Assembly: GCA_017537245.1 (NCBI GenBank)
Contig: JAFYLD010000022.1
Location: 1 to 64,000, forward strand
DNA length: 64,000 nucleotides
Direction of reading: 5' to 3'
From: Clostridia bacterium
GTDB lineage: Bacteria; Bacillota; Clostridia; Oscillospirales; Acutalibacteraceae
Shown: in pieces, positions 35,951 through 45,235 of the stretch
Numbering within the stretch: position 1 is the stretch's first letter
How the letters are laid out: every line of letters starts with the position of its first letter
Notes under the pieces: model-generated
Told to the model about the DNA's origin: nothing
Database searches by the model: none
What the model saw: the letters and a program-made list of their open reading frames with translations, nothing else
Made by a program: the position numbers and the translations under genes

Positions 35951-37189
35951 GTGTATACGTATAAACTGCCGCAGCAGTCTTCAAGAAAAAACTTTTTATT
36001 TAATATGATAGGCAGTCTTACCAATGCCATAGTTTCACTCACCCTTATGATTGTGGTAAGTTATTTTACCGATAAATCTACGGCGGGTGTGTTTTCTATC
36101 GCGTTTTCGACCGCGCAAATGATGTACACGATTTGCGTTTTTGAAATGCGCAACATACAAGTAACCGACGCCAAACGCGAGTTTTCGTTCCGGCACATAT
36201 CAATGTTCCGCCTTTTAACCATAGCGGCAATGTGGATCTTCTTTGTGGTGTTTGCAATTATTCGCGGCTTTGACAAAGAAACGGTCTTGGTTATGATAGT
36301 CATTACGCTATACATGACCGTCGGAGCAATGTCCGACCTTTTCCAGGGCAATCTACACCGCAACGGATATTTAAGCATTGCGGGTCGCTCGCTTGCCTGC
36401 CAAGTAGCTTTAATGGCAATATCGTTTACCGTAACGCTTATTATTACAAGAGAACTACTCTATGCGGCAATAGCTATGCCAATAGCTGTAACAATATGGA
36501 TTTTTGTTCACGATATACCTTTTAATAACAACTTTGATAAATTTAGACCAAAGTTTGAATTAAATGCAATTTCAAAAATGTTTTTGTGTGCATTACCGTT
36601 GTTTTTGTCATCTTTTTTGCACCAATACATTTTCAATTCACCAAAATACGCAATAGAAGGCGTTTTATCAAAGGCCGATCAAGCCAATTACGGTTATTTG
36701 GTTATGCCGGTTTTTGCGATAAATCTTTTGAGCATATTTGTGTTTAGACCACAGCTTATTACCTTGTCAGAAGATTGGGCAAACGGCAATTTTAAGGGCT
36801 TTAAGAAAACTGCAACAAAACTTTACGTTTGGGTGGCGCTTGTGTCTGCGTTGGCGCTCGGCGGTGGTTATTTGCTGGGAATTCCTGTTTTAGAGTTGCT
36901 TTACAACGCCGACCTATCTAACGAAAAGATGGTATTTATGGTGTTGTTGCTTTCGGGTGGATTTAGCGCGGCAAGCACGTTAACGCTTACTTTGTTCACC
37001 ACAATGCGCAAGCAGGGTTTGTGCTTGATAGCTTATGGCGCAACAATTGTATTCGCGCTTATAATGCCGGATATAATGACGTCTGCGTGGGGACTTATGG
37101 GCGCGGCTTTTTCATATCTTTGCGAAATGGCAATGCTCTTTGTAATTATGTTCGTTATGTTCTTGATTAGTATAAAAAGGGGGAAATAA
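35951..37189 (+). CDS. Polysaccharide flippase-like membrane protein (MOP superfamily)
   Basis: This polytopic protein of 412 residues has about 12 hydrophobic segments. It resembles oligosaccharide flippases (Wzx-like) that move lipid-linked glycan units across the membrane. Support comes from topology, length and the neighbouring glycosyltransferases rather than a short motif. The GTG at 35951 is chosen because GGAGG lies 11 nt upstream and the mapped promoter makes the earlier ATG untranscribed. It is first in a five-gene run (flippase, DUF2142, GT4, GT2, DUF2304), and the next gene starts 1 nt after its stop. Confidence 0.82.
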   Translation: MYTYKLPQQSSRKNFLFNMIGSLTNAIVSLTLMIVVSYFTDKSTAGVFSIAFSTAQMMYTICVFEMRNIQVTDAKREFSFRHISMFRLLTIAAMWIFFVVFAIIRGFDKETVLVMIVITLYMTVGAMSDLFQGNLHRNGYLSIAGRSLACQVALMAISFTVTLIITRELLYAAIAMPIAVTIWIFVHDIPFNNNFDKFRPKFELNAISKMFLCALPLFLSSFLHQYIFNSPKYAIEGVLSKADQANYGYLVMPVFAINLLSIFVFRPQLITLSEDWANGNFKGFKKTATKLYVWVALVSALALGGGYLLGIPVLELLYNADLSNEKMVFMVLLLSGGFSAASTLTLTLFTTMRKQGLCLIAYGATIVFALIMPDIMTSAWGLMGAAFSYLCEMAMLFVIMFVMFLISIKRGK

Positions 37190-37190
37190 A

Positions 37191-39326
37191 ATGTTCGGCT
37201 TTGTAAAAAAAGAGAAGGTGTCCATTTTATTTGCTATCGTCGTTTGCGCTATTGCGGCATTTTGCTGTGTGGCAAGATATTTTCCTACGAACGTCGGACA
37301 AATATATGATATAGATGCGTCTTCGATAGTTTCGTTAGAAAAAGAAGATGTTTTGTCTCTTTATAATTGTGAGCTTGACGATGAGAACAATTATAAAATA
37401 CTAGGCGGTGACCCGCAACTAACGTTTTCTTCCCAAGCAAATGGAATTAAAGCCGCAAAACTTAATTTAAGTAAAGAGGCTGACACAACGATATCATTCG
37501 AGGTTTACGTTGCGTTGGAGGGCGAAAGTTTTACGGCCGAGAAATGTTATGCGGGTTGTGTGTTCAAAGGTGAGACCGGCGCGGTAATAAGTATTCCAAA
37601 CGGAAATTATAGGTCTATTAGATTGGATATAGACGCTGATGACTCGGTGGTGTATAAAAGCCTTGAATTATACGATCAAGAAGCTGTAGTAGTACCATAT
37701 ACTCCGGCAACCTCTTCTAGTGGATACGTATTTACGGTTTTAATTTCTCTAGCGAGTGCAGTAATAGCATTTTTTGCAAACAAGCGTTTAAGATGGTGCG
37801 AATGTGCTGCAAAAACAATAAAAGAAAATGCAAAGAAAATAGCGTTGTTTTTAGGCTTAACGTTAGCTGCAATACCCGGTGCTGCATTTGTGGAATGGGT
37901 GCTTTGCAACGTAGAACGACAAGGTGTTTTTAACGCGTATAGATGGTTGTTTTTCTTTGGCGCGTTGGAATTAGTTATCACCTTTGTTTTGTTAAGAAAT
38001 CAATTTGCTGAAAAACCCGAGAAACTTTTCTTGGCAGCGGCGCTTATTATGGGACTTATTATGCTTTTTGGTACACCGATAAAGCATATTTGTTGGGATT
38101 TGGATTCGCACTATCCCTGGGCGGTTCACTCCTCATATTCCGACATGGCGTATCTTACAGGCGCAGACGTAGCAATTGATAGAGTTGCGCCACAAAGTTT
38201 GCTAAACACCGGTTTTTCGCTCGAAAATTATGAGAGCGATTTGGCGTATATAACCAGTCTCGATGGAATGGTTGTAAAACAGGCCGAGGCTCAATTTTCG
38301 ATAGCGCATCTTCCTGCCGGTATAGTTTTGGCGGTTGCCAGAAAGCTTGGCGCATCATTTGTGGTTAGATATACTTTGGGCAGAATAAGTTATTTGCTCG
38401 TGTATGTTTTTGTGTGTTATTTTGCTATCAAAAAGATTAAGAGCGGCAAAATGATACTTACCACAATCTGCCTTTTCCCAACGGTGTTGTTTATGGCAAC
38501 CAATTATGCTTACGACAGTTGGGTTGTAGCATTTTCAATTTTGGGCATGGCTTACTTTATGAATATCTTACAAGAGCCCGAAAAACCAATAAAGGTATCT
38601 GATACGGTTATTATGTGCGCGGCATTTGCGTTGGCGGCATTGCCAAAACTTGTATATATTTTGTTGATGGGAATACCTTTCTTTGCTTATAAAAAATGGC
38701 AAAACAAAAAAGAATTCTTTAAGTATTATTCTATATTAATTACGGTCTTTACGGTTGTTTTTGCAATTTTTGCTATCACCTCGTTAACCAAGGTTAGCGG
38801 TGGTGGTGACACAAGAGGAGGAAACGTAAATCCGGGCGGCCAGATTAGTTTCATACTTTCAAATCCAATAGAATACGCAAAAATTCTTATCAAGTTTTTA
38901 AGACAATATCTATCGATCGATGGAATGAGGAATTATATTTCAAACTTTGCGTATTTTGGCGTAGGAAAGTGGTGGCCGGTGTTTGTGGTGTTGTTGGGCA
39001 TTACCGCGGTTACCGATACAAAAGATGGTTTGAAATTTAAAATCCCGTTAATAATTAAAATCTTATCGGTATTGTTCTTTGTGGGAATGGCGGCGCTAAT
39101 AGCAACTGCGTTGTACATAGATTTTACTCCGGTAGGAAACGGCGGCATTCTTGGATGTCAGCCAAGATATATAATACCGCTTTTGGCACCTTTGTTATTG
39201 CTAGTAACAGGACAAAGAAAAAATATTATAAAAGAGAAAAACGTATATAATGGATTTATAATATTAACCGCCACTGCGGCTACAATGTCTGACGTATATT
39301 TTTCGATGATTTCGAGAATGGTGTAA
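37191..39326 (+). CDS. DUF2142 multi-spanning membrane protein
   Basis: This 711-residue protein has an N-terminal helix, an extracytoplasmic beta-rich region (about 30-165) and many membrane helices. The family signature at the C-terminal end is CQPRYIIPLLAPLLLL, and HYPWAVHSS near 305 lies in the first large loop. DUF2142 proteins sit in glycan loci and are thought to be GT-C-like glycosyltransferases using polyprenyl-phosphate sugars. That role is an inference for this protein. It lies between a flippase and a GT4 enzyme. The downstream GT2 of the dolichol-phosphate-mannose synthase type could supply its donor. Confidence 0.82.
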   Translation: MFGFVKKEKVSILFAIVVCAIAAFCCVARYFPTNVGQIYDIDASSIVSLEKEDVLSLYNCELDDENNYKILGGDPQLTFSSQANGIKAAKLNLSKEADTTISFEVYVALEGESFTAEKCYAGCVFKGETGAVISIPNGNYRSIRLDIDADDSVVYKSLELYDQEAVVVPYTPATSSSGYVFTVLISLASAVIAFFANKRLRWCECAAKTIKENAKKIALFLGLTLAAIPGAAFVEWVLCNVERQGVFNAYRWLFFFGALELVITFVLLRNQFAEKPEKLFLAAALIMGLIMLFGTPIKHICWDLDSHYPWAVHSSYSDMAYLTGADVAIDRVAPQSLLNTGFSLENYESDLAYITSLDGMVVKQAEAQFSIAHLPAGIVLAVARKLGASFVVRYTLGRISYLLVYVFVCYFAIKKIKSGKMILTTICLFPTVLFMATNYAYDSWVVAFSILGMAYFMNILQEPEKPIKVSDTVIMCAAFALAALPKLVYILLMGIPFFAYKKWQNKKEFFKYYSILITVFTVVFAIFAITSLTKVSGGGDTRGGNVNPGGQISFILSNPIEYAKILIKFLRQYLSIDGMRNYISNFAYFGVGKWWPVFVVLLGITAVTDTKDGLKFKIPLIIKILSVLFFVGMAALIATALYIDFTPVGNGGILGCQPRYIIPLLAPLLLLVTGQRKNIIKEKNVYNGFIILTATAATMSDVYFSMISRMV

Positions 39327-39336
39327 AGGAATTAAA

Positions 39337-40473
39337 ATGAAAAAATCTTTTTGTCTTTTTTGTGCAAACTACCTGCCAAACCTTGGCGGTGTAGAAAGAT
39401 ACGTTTATAATTTGTCAAAACAACTTATAAGTTTGGGACACGAGGTTACTGTTGTAACCTCTAACGTGTTCGACCTTGCATCGCGCGAGGTTGACGAAAA
39501 CGGAATAGAGATATTTAGACTCCCTTGTCATAATTTTATGAAGGGCAGATATCCTATTCTTAAAAAGAACGACGAGTTCAAGCAACTTGACACCGAGCTT
39601 TCAAAAAAGCATTTTGACCTAGTTGTTATAAACGCAAGATTTTATATTCACAGTCTTTATGCCGCCGATTTTGCAAAGAAAAACAAAATCAAGAGCATAA
39701 CTATCGAGCACGGCTCTACACACTTATCGGTAGATAATAAATTGTTAGACCTAGTGGTTGCGCAGGTTGAACATTTTGTTACAAGAAAGCTCAAGAAAAA
39801 ATGCAGCGATTACTATGCCGTATCTAAAGCGGCAGGCGAGTGGTCGGGACATTTTGGTATCGAGTCTAAAGGTACTCTTTATAACGCGGTAGATATTGAT
39901 TCTATTGCCGAGGCGACACGTAAAGACGTGTGCGATTACCGAAAAGAATATAACGTACCGCAAGACGCTACGGTTATAACCTTTACGGGCAGACTTCTTA
40001 AGATAAAGGGCGTTTATGAGCTTTTAGACGCGTTCGAGCAAATAGATCGCGATGATTTATATTTGTTTTACGCGGGCGATGGCCCCGAGCAAGACGAGCT
40101 TAAAGCAAAGGCTGGCGACAGGGTAATATTTCTTGGCAAAATCGACTTTGATCACGTTGTAGCGCTACTAAACGCATCTGACATATACTGCCTACCATCC
40201 GTTTCGGAGGGTATGTCAACGTCGGTGCTAGAGGCGATAGCTACCAACACTTTTGTAATTACTACCTACAATGGTGGCGCTAGGGAGTTGATAACTGCCG
40301 AAGAATATGGTATTATAACTAAAGGAAACACTGCTAGCGAAACCAAAGCGGCAATCGAAAAGGCGCTCGACAAAGATTATCGCGCGGCGGCTTGTGATAG
40401 CGCTTATCAAAAATTGTTAGAAGGTTTTACCTGGCAAAAGACGGCCGAAAAATTAGTAGACCTAGTAAAATAA
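39337..40473 (+). CDS. Glycosyltransferase family 4
   Basis: This 378-residue GT-B fold enzyme has the N-terminal acceptor domain with NLGGVERYVYNLSKQL and the C-terminal donor domain with FTGRLLKIKGVYELLDAF. The family E-x7-E element appears as SVSEGMSTSVLEAIA. It adds a sugar from a nucleotide donor to the growing glycan; the sugar is not predictable. It lies 10 nt after DUF2142 and 11 nt before the GT2 gene. Confidence 0.92.
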   Translation: MKKSFCLFCANYLPNLGGVERYVYNLSKQLISLGHEVTVVTSNVFDLASREVDENGIEIFRLPCHNFMKGRYPILKKNDEFKQLDTELSKKHFDLVVINARFYIHSLYAADFAKKNKIKSITIEHGSTHLSVDNKLLDLVVAQVEHFVTRKLKKKCSDYYAVSKAAGEWSGHFGIESKGTLYNAVDIDSIAEATRKDVCDYRKEYNVPQDATVITFTGRLLKIKGVYELLDAFEQIDRDDLYLFYAGDGPEQDELKAKAGDRVIFLGKIDFDHVVALLNASDIYCLPSVSEGMSTSVLEAIATNTFVITTYNGGARELITAEEYGIITKGNTASETKAAIEKALDKDYRAAACDSAYQKLLEGFTWQKTAEKLVDLVK

Positions 40474-40484
40474 AGGAGATAAAA

Positions 40485-41168
40485 ATGGAACTTCTTCTTA
40501 TTATTCCGGCATATAACGAGCAGGACAATATTGAGCGAGTAATCGAAACGGTAAAAAGAGATTGTCCACAGTACGACTATCTTATAGTAAATGATGGTTC
40601 GCGTGATAAAACAGAAGATATCTGCATTAAAAACGGATATCATTTCGTAAGCCACCCCGTTAATATGGGACTTGCCGCTGCGGTGCAGACAGGCATGCTC
40701 TATGCTTACAAAAACAATTACGACGCGGCAATTCAGTTTGACGGCGACGGTCAGCACGACCCCGATTACGTAGAAAAAATGTCACACGAAATTGAAAAGG
40801 GCAATAATATTGTAATCGGTTCTCGTTTTGTCGAGGCAAAAAAACCAAAGTCACTTCGCATGCTAGGTAGCAACCTTATTCAGCTTGCTATAAAAATAAC
40901 TACCGGCAAGACCATAAAAGACCCAACCTCAGGTATGCGTATGTTTGATAAAAAAATGATTAAAAAGCTTGCTTTTGCGGCCGATTTAGGTCCAGAGCCT
41001 GATACGGTAGCGCTACTTATTCGCGGCGGTGCGACCTATAGCGAAATTCAAGTAGAGATGCACGATCGTGTTGCGGGCGAGAGTTATCTTAATTTTGCAA
41101 ACTCGGTAAACTACATGATAAGAATGTTTGTATCTATTCTTATTTTGCAGTGGTTTAGAAAGGGGTAA
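40485..41168 (+). CDS. Glycosyltransferase family 2, polyprenyl-phosphate sugar synthase type
   Basis: This 227-residue GT-A enzyme resembles dolichol-phosphate-mannose synthase. It starts LLLIIPAYNEQDNIE and has VNDGSRDKT and the metal-binding QFDGDGQHDP, followed by IGSRFV and the RMFDKK segment. It has no long membrane tail. Such enzymes make a polyprenyl-phosphate sugar used by GT-C enzymes, and the DUF2142 protein upstream is a good candidate user. The downstream DUF2304 protein usually partners this GT2 type. Confidence 0.92.
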   Translation: MELLLIIPAYNEQDNIERVIETVKRDCPQYDYLIVNDGSRDKTEDICIKNGYHFVSHPVNMGLAAAVQTGMLYAYKNNYDAAIQFDGDGQHDPDYVEKMSHEIEKGNNIVIGSRFVEAKKPKSLRMLGSNLIQLAIKITTGKTIKDPTSGMRMFDKKMIKKLAFAADLGPEPDTVALLIRGGATYSEIQVEMHDRVAGESYLNFANSVNYMIRMFVSILILQWFRKG

Positions 41169-41172
41169 CGGT

Positions 41173-41511
41173 ATGAGTGGTTTATCAATAGCGATGCTTG
41201 CAGCGAGCATAATAACTGCGATTTTTGTGTTTATTAAGATTAAAAAATCACAGTTTAAAATAGGCGATACACTTTATTGGTTGCTTTTTTGTCTATTTCT
41301 TTTGGTTATGTCAATTTTTCCAAAAGCGATTTACTGGGTATCAAACAAAATCGGTTTTGAATCGCCTTCTAACTTTATATTTGTTATCATAATTTTCTTG
41401 CTTTTAGTTAAAATATTTTTACTTGATGCCCGCGTTTCTAAAAACGAGGACAAACTCATGAAAATATCACAGCGTTATGCGATAGATAACGAAACAAAAG
41501 AAAAAGAATAA
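41173..41511 (+). CDS. DUF2304 small membrane protein
   Basis: This 112-residue protein has three hydrophobic segments and a charged C-terminus. DUF2304 proteins are encoded right after GT2 enzymes of the type found here and probably anchor or assist them; the biochemical role is unknown. The ATG at 41173 is used with AAAGGGG about 8 nt upstream. A longer frame from 41128 would run inside the GT2 gene. It closes the glycan operon and a strong terminator follows. Confidence 0.82.
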   Translation: MSGLSIAMLAASIITAIFVFIKIKKSQFKIGDTLYWLLFCLFLLVMSIFPKAIYWVSNKIGFESPSNFIFVIIIFLLLVKIFLLDARVSKNEDKLMKISQRYAIDNETKEKE

Positions 41512-41520
41512 TATATAAAC

Positions 41521-41553
41521 ACAAACAACCCCTCTTTTGGAGGGGTTGTTTGT
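41521..41553 (+). terminator. Terminator of the glycan operon
   Basis: 14-bp perfect stem ACAAACAACCCCTC/GAGGGGTTGTTTGT (41521-41534 with 41540-41553), loop TTTTG. No long T-run follows on the plus strand, so efficiency is uncertain. Confidence 0.75.
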
Positions 41554-41662
41554 GTATGGGGATGAATATGGAGGTTGTCTTTGACGGCAGTGCAGAAACC
41601 GCCAAAGAAACCTTATAAAACCGTGTGGCAACCTAAGGGGACGGAAGGCGCCGACACAGATT
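41554..41662. other. Unexplained structured spacer
   Basis: Between the glycan operon terminator and noc lie about 110 bases with no credible gene. An outer pair AGGTTG (41571)/CAACCT (about 41630) encloses CTTTGACGG/CCGCCAAAG with one mismatch, and GGCGCC follows. A 20-codon frame starts at an ATG near 41556 but lacks a ribosome site. It could be a small structured RNA or a gene remnant. Confidence 0.3.
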
Positions 41663-42490
41663 TTAACAAATTTTGAGTTGTGTTGCTTGTTCGTTTTTTA
41701 AGATTCTTATTTTATACTCAACAAACGTATCGGTCTCTCTTTTGCGCGAGTTTGCCGATATTCCCGCGTTTTGCATTGTGCCGATAAGCTTTGCAAGGCT
41801 ATTAGAAAATAGTTTAATATCACCAATGGCAGATTTTCTAATCGGCGTGGGTTTGAACTCTTCTATTTGTTCTTTTGGTGGGTTTACCACGTTTTCTATA
41901 AAACTTTCGGTTTGGGCAAGATTTAATCCGTCGGCAATTATTTTGTCAAGCGCCGCATCGCGCTCGGTAGCGGGTAGTCTTAAAAGCGCCCTTGCGTGAC
42001 GCTCGGTCAGGTTTGCCGACAGCAGTCGTGACTGTATTTGAGGCGAGAGTTTTAAAAGACGCAGCTTGTTGCTGATAGTCGAATTTGCCATGCCTAGTTG
42101 TACGGCTATTTCGCCCTGTGTTAGTCCAAAATCGTTTATCAAACTTTGAATTGCAAACGCTTCTTCAAAGTAGTTTAGGTCTTGCCGTTGCACGTTTTCG
42201 GTTATGGCGTAGAGTGATGCTATAAGCTCGCTTGTGCGGTGCAACACGCAGGGGACTCGTCGTAGTCCTGCTAGTTTTGCGGCGCGCAGACGTCTTTCGC
42301 CCGCGATTAGCAGGTATTTGCCGCCGTCGCCTTTTCTAACTGTTAGGGGTTGTATAATTCCGTTTGCGGTAATCGAATCAGCAAGTGTTTGCAGTTCGTA
42401 CGCGTCAAAACTTTTGCGCGGTTGGTTGGGGTTTGGGAGTATATCGTCCGGCTTTAACATAAGCAGTTTTTTGTCTGCAAAAGTGTGCAT
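41663..42490 (-). CDS. noc: Nucleoid occlusion protein Noc (ParB/Spo0J family)
   Basis: Noc binds DNA sites and keeps the division machinery off the chromosome. This 275-residue protein has the N-terminal ParB CTPase-like domain with PNPNQPRKSFD, GERRLRAAKLAG and ENVQRQDLNYFEEA. The helix-turn-helix region reads STISNKLRLLKL and TERHARALL; the TERHARAL form is Noc-like, whereas ParB usually has a Gly before HARAL. It belongs to the mnmE-mnmG-rsmG-noc cluster. The ATG at 42490 has a perfect AGGAGG 9 nt upstream. A promoter TTTACT-17-TAAAAT lies just upstream on the minus strand. It could instead be a second ParB. Confidence 0.85.
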   Translation of the reverse strand: MHTFADKKLLMLKPDDILPNPNQPRKSFDAYELQTLADSITANGIIQPLTVRKGDGGKYLLIAGERRLRAAKLAGLRRVPCVLHRTSELIASLYAITENVQRQDLNYFEEAFAIQSLINDFGLTQGEIAVQLGMANSTISNKLRLLKLSPQIQSRLLSANLTERHARALLRLPATERDAALDKIIADGLNLAQTESFIENVVNPPKEQIEEFKPTPIRKSAIGDIKLFSNSLAKLIGTMQNAGISANSRKRETDTFVEYKIRILKNEQATQLKIC

Positions 42491-42580
42491 CGTGTCTCGC
42501 CTCCTTGTAAGTAAAATTTTAGCTTTGTACCGCCAAAAAGTAAAGCAAAAGCGGTCGGGACAAAATGACAACAAAAATAA

Positions 42581-42607
42581 AAAAGCGCCTTTTTACAAGG
42601 CGCTTTT
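42581..42607 (-). terminator. Terminator overlapping the rsmG stop codon
   Basis: 11-bp stem AAAAGCGCCTT/AAGGCGCTTTT (42581-42591 with 42597-42607). On the minus strand it is followed by TTTATTTTTG. The hairpin includes the last rsmG codons, so rsmG ends the mnmE operon and noc has its own promoter. Confidence 0.8.
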
Positions 42608-43309
42608 TGCTATTTTACCACCCATACGTGGGTATTTTGGCGGAGTTTGCGATACCTTTTTTGCAATAATAAAGGCACGCGCTTCATTTTCGCGTAAGTT
42701 TTCACATATAATTGTTGCTTTTTCGCAACCCAAAATTTTATAAGCGTTACCGGCAGCGGCTAATTCTTCACTAGCGGCAGAGCCTTTCATGGCTACGAAT
42801 TGACCGCCTACCTTTACAAAAGGAATACAATATTCGCAAAGCACAGGCAGGTTTGCTACTGCGCGTGCGCAAGCGATATCATATTTTTCGCGGTACTCGT
42901 TATTCTTGCCGCCGTCCTCTGCGCGAGAGTGAACGGTTTTGGCTTCAAGCTTTAATTCGTCAAGTACCGCGTTTAAGAATATAAGACGTTTGTTAAGTCC
43001 GTCCATAAGGGTAAGCTCTATATCAGGACGAGCAATTTTAAGCACCATACCGGGAAAGCCCGCTCCCGTACCAACGTCGATAACTTTTGCGCCTTGTTTT
43101 ACATCTACGTTCTTAAAGAACAAAAGGCAGTCTAAAAAGTGTTTGTAAAGCACCTCTTCGGGCTCGGTTATCGCGGTAAGATTCATTTTTTCGTTCCACT
43201 CTACAAGCATATTGCCGTAGGTGTTTAGTCGCGCCTTTGCGGTGTCGTCAAGCGTGAGACCAAACGACTCGCAAATGGGGACGATTTTTTCAATGTTAAA
43301 ATCTATCAT
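42593..43309 (-). CDS. rsmG: 16S rRNA (guanine527-N7)-methyltransferase
   Basis: RsmG (GidB) methylates G527 of 16S rRNA; its loss gives low-level streptomycin resistance. The 238-residue protein has NEKMNLTAI near 35, the SAM-binding DVGTGAGFPGMVLKI near 72 and the conserved RAVANLPVLCEY. It lies 8 nt after mnmG in the usual order. Confidence 0.95.
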   Translation of the reverse strand: MIDFNIEKIVPICESFGLTLDDTAKARLNTYGNMLVEWNEKMNLTAITEPEEVLYKHFLDCLLFFKNVDVKQGAKVIDVGTGAGFPGMVLKIARPDIELTLMDGLNKRLIFLNAVLDELKLEAKTVHSRAEDGGKNNEYREKYDIACARAVANLPVLCEYCIPFVKVGGQFVAMKGSAASEELAAAGNAYKILGCEKATIICENLRENEARAFIIAKKVSQTPPKYPRMGGKIAKSAL

Positions 43310-43317
43310 AAAAACCT

Positions 43318-45186
43318 CTATTTTGAAAGATATATTAAAAGCACCGATACGTCGGCAGGGCTAACACCCGAAATGCGTGACGCTTGACCTATGTTTTTAG
43401 GCTTAACGCGATTTAGTTTTTCGGCCGCCTCAAGACGAAGTCCTTTTATTGTGGTGTAATCAAAATCTTCGGGTAGCGCCTTGTTTTCAAGACGGAGCAT
43501 TTCGTCAACCTGCGCTTGTTGGCGGCTGATATAACCCTCGTATTTAATTTCTACCTCAACCTTTTCGCAAACATCGTCGGGAAGATGGGGGCGTTCTTTA
43601 TCAAACGGTGCTAAACACTTGTAGTCAAGCTGTGGTCGTTTAATAAGGTCGGCAAGACGAGTGCCTGTGGTAAGTGGCGCTGTGCCGCGACTTTCGAGCA
43701 ACTCGTTAAGTTCGGGCTTTGGCGCAAAGAATGTGGAGTTTATACGCTCAATCTCGGCGGTTTTTAATCGGCAACGCTCTAAAAAGCGTTCGTATTCGGT
43801 ATCGTTTATAAGACCTAACTTATGACCTATCGGCATAAGACGTTCGTCGGCGTTATCTTGACGAAGCAGTAGTCGGTATTCGCTGCGCGAGGTCATCATA
43901 CGATAAGGGTCAGAGCAACCTTTTGTTACAAGGTCGTCGATAAGTGTGCCTATGTATGACGAAGAACGAGAAAGAACAAGAGGTTCTAGACCGAGCACCT
44001 TGTGAGCGGCATTAACACCCGCGACAAAGCCTTGTGCGGCGGCCTCTTCGTAACCTGATGAGCCGTTAAATTGTCCCGCGCCGTAAAGACCCGGTTGTTC
44101 TTTTATTTCAAGTGTAGCGTAAAGCGCTAGCGGGTCAATGCAGTCATACTCAATAGCGTAAGCCGCGCGCATAACCTTTACGTTTTCGAGACCCTTTATT
44201 GTGCGATAAAATTTAAGTTGCACCTCTTCAGGTAGAGAGGACGACATACCCTGAAGATACATTTCTTCGGTGTTTTCGCCACAAGGCTCAACAAACATTT
44301 GGTGACGTTGCTTGTCGGCAAAACGCACGATTTTGTCCTCAATACTTGGGCAATAGCGAGGACCTACGCCCTCAATATCACCGGCGTATAACGGTGAACG
44401 ATGTAGGTTTTCTAAAATAACCTTTTTTGTTTCGTCGTTGGTATAACCAATGTGGCAAACAACCTTGTTTTGTGGCTTTTCTAAACTTGAAAAACTAAAC
44501 GGTACTGTTTCGTCGTCGCCATCTTGAATTTCTAGCTTTGAAAAATCTATACTCGCGCGGTCAACACGCGCAGGAGTGCCTGTTTTAAAGCGGCGAAGAG
44601 GAATGTTTAATTGTTTTAGCGATTTTGAAAGCTCGGTAGCAGGGAAGTTGCCGTCAGGTCCGCTTTCGTAATTAACCTCGCCAATGTAAATTCTACCGCC
44701 TAGGAAGGTGCCCGTCGCTAAAATTACACACTTACAAGCAAAGTCGGCGCCAAGACGGGTGATACAATGCCAAAGACCATCGTCGCGTTTTTCAATATGT
44801 ACGATTTCGGCCTGTTTTACGTCAAGATTTTCCTGAAGCTCTACCGCGTGCTTCATATAGGTACAATACTCGCGGCGGTCAATCTGCGCGCGCAACGAAT
44901 AAACCGCAGGACCTTTGCCGCGATTTAGCATACGGCTTTGCAAGGTGGTAGCGTCGGCCGCTTTACCCATCTCGCCGCCCAAAGCATCAAGTTCGCGAAC
45001 AAGGTGTCCCTTTGCGGTGCCACCGATTGACGGGTTGCAGGGCATATTGCCTACCCAGTCAAGATTTATTGTAAACATAACCGTTTTACAGCCAAGTCGC
45101 GCAGGGGCCAAAGCCGCCTCGATACCTGCGTGACCGCCGCCGATTACGGCTACGTCATATTCTTCTGCTGTATATTGTTTTATCAT
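43318..45186 (-). CDS. mnmG: tRNA uridine-5-carboxymethylaminomethyl modification enzyme MnmG
   Basis: MnmG (GidA) acts with MnmE to modify U34 of several tRNAs. The 622-residue FAD protein starts with a dinucleotide fold VAVIGGGHAGIEAA and has NPSIGGTAKGH, RMLNRGKGPAV, RFKTGTPARV, and the C-terminal helical domain that contacts tRNA. The ATG at 45186 is used, with GAGGA upstream. The intergenic gap from mnmE contains a 9-bp inverted repeat. Confidence 0.97.
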   Translation of the reverse strand: MIKQYTAEEYDVAVIGGGHAGIEAALAPARLGCKTVMFTINLDWVGNMPCNPSIGGTAKGHLVRELDALGGEMGKAADATTLQSRMLNRGKGPAVYSLRAQIDRREYCTYMKHAVELQENLDVKQAEIVHIEKRDDGLWHCITRLGADFACKCVILATGTFLGGRIYIGEVNYESGPDGNFPATELSKSLKQLNIPLRRFKTGTPARVDRASIDFSKLEIQDGDDETVPFSFSSLEKPQNKVVCHIGYTNDETKKVILENLHRSPLYAGDIEGVGPRYCPSIEDKIVRFADKQRHQMFVEPCGENTEEMYLQGMSSSLPEEVQLKFYRTIKGLENVKVMRAAYAIEYDCIDPLALYATLEIKEQPGLYGAGQFNGSSGYEEAAAQGFVAGVNAAHKVLGLEPLVLSRSSSYIGTLIDDLVTKGCSDPYRMMTSRSEYRLLLRQDNADERLMPIGHKLGLINDTEYERFLERCRLKTAEIERINSTFFAPKPELNELLESRGTAPLTTGTRLADLIKRPQLDYKCLAPFDKERPHLPDDVCEKVEVEIKYEGYISRQQAQVDEMLRLENKALPEDFDYTTIKGLRLEAAEKLNRVKPKNIGQASRISGVSPADVSVLLIYLSK

Positions 45187-45202
45187 ACAAATCCTCATTT
45201 GC

Positions 45203-45221
45203 GGACGAGCATTGCTCGTCC
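45203..45221. repeat. Inverted repeat inside the mnmE-mnmG operon
   Basis: Perfect arms GGACGAGCA (45203-45211) and TGCTCGTCC (45213-45221) with a 1-nt centre, flanked by TGTAGG on the minus strand. It has no T-run. It resembles the short GC-rich palindromes scattered between genes in many clostridial genomes. It may affect mRNA processing between the two genes. Confidence 0.6.
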
Positions 45222-45235
45222 CTACATAATACTGA

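Noticed and set aside
41521..41553. Transposon end or attachment site
   Set aside because: The 14-bp palindrome directly follows the last gene of an operon and no partner repeat or integrase is present; a terminator explains it.
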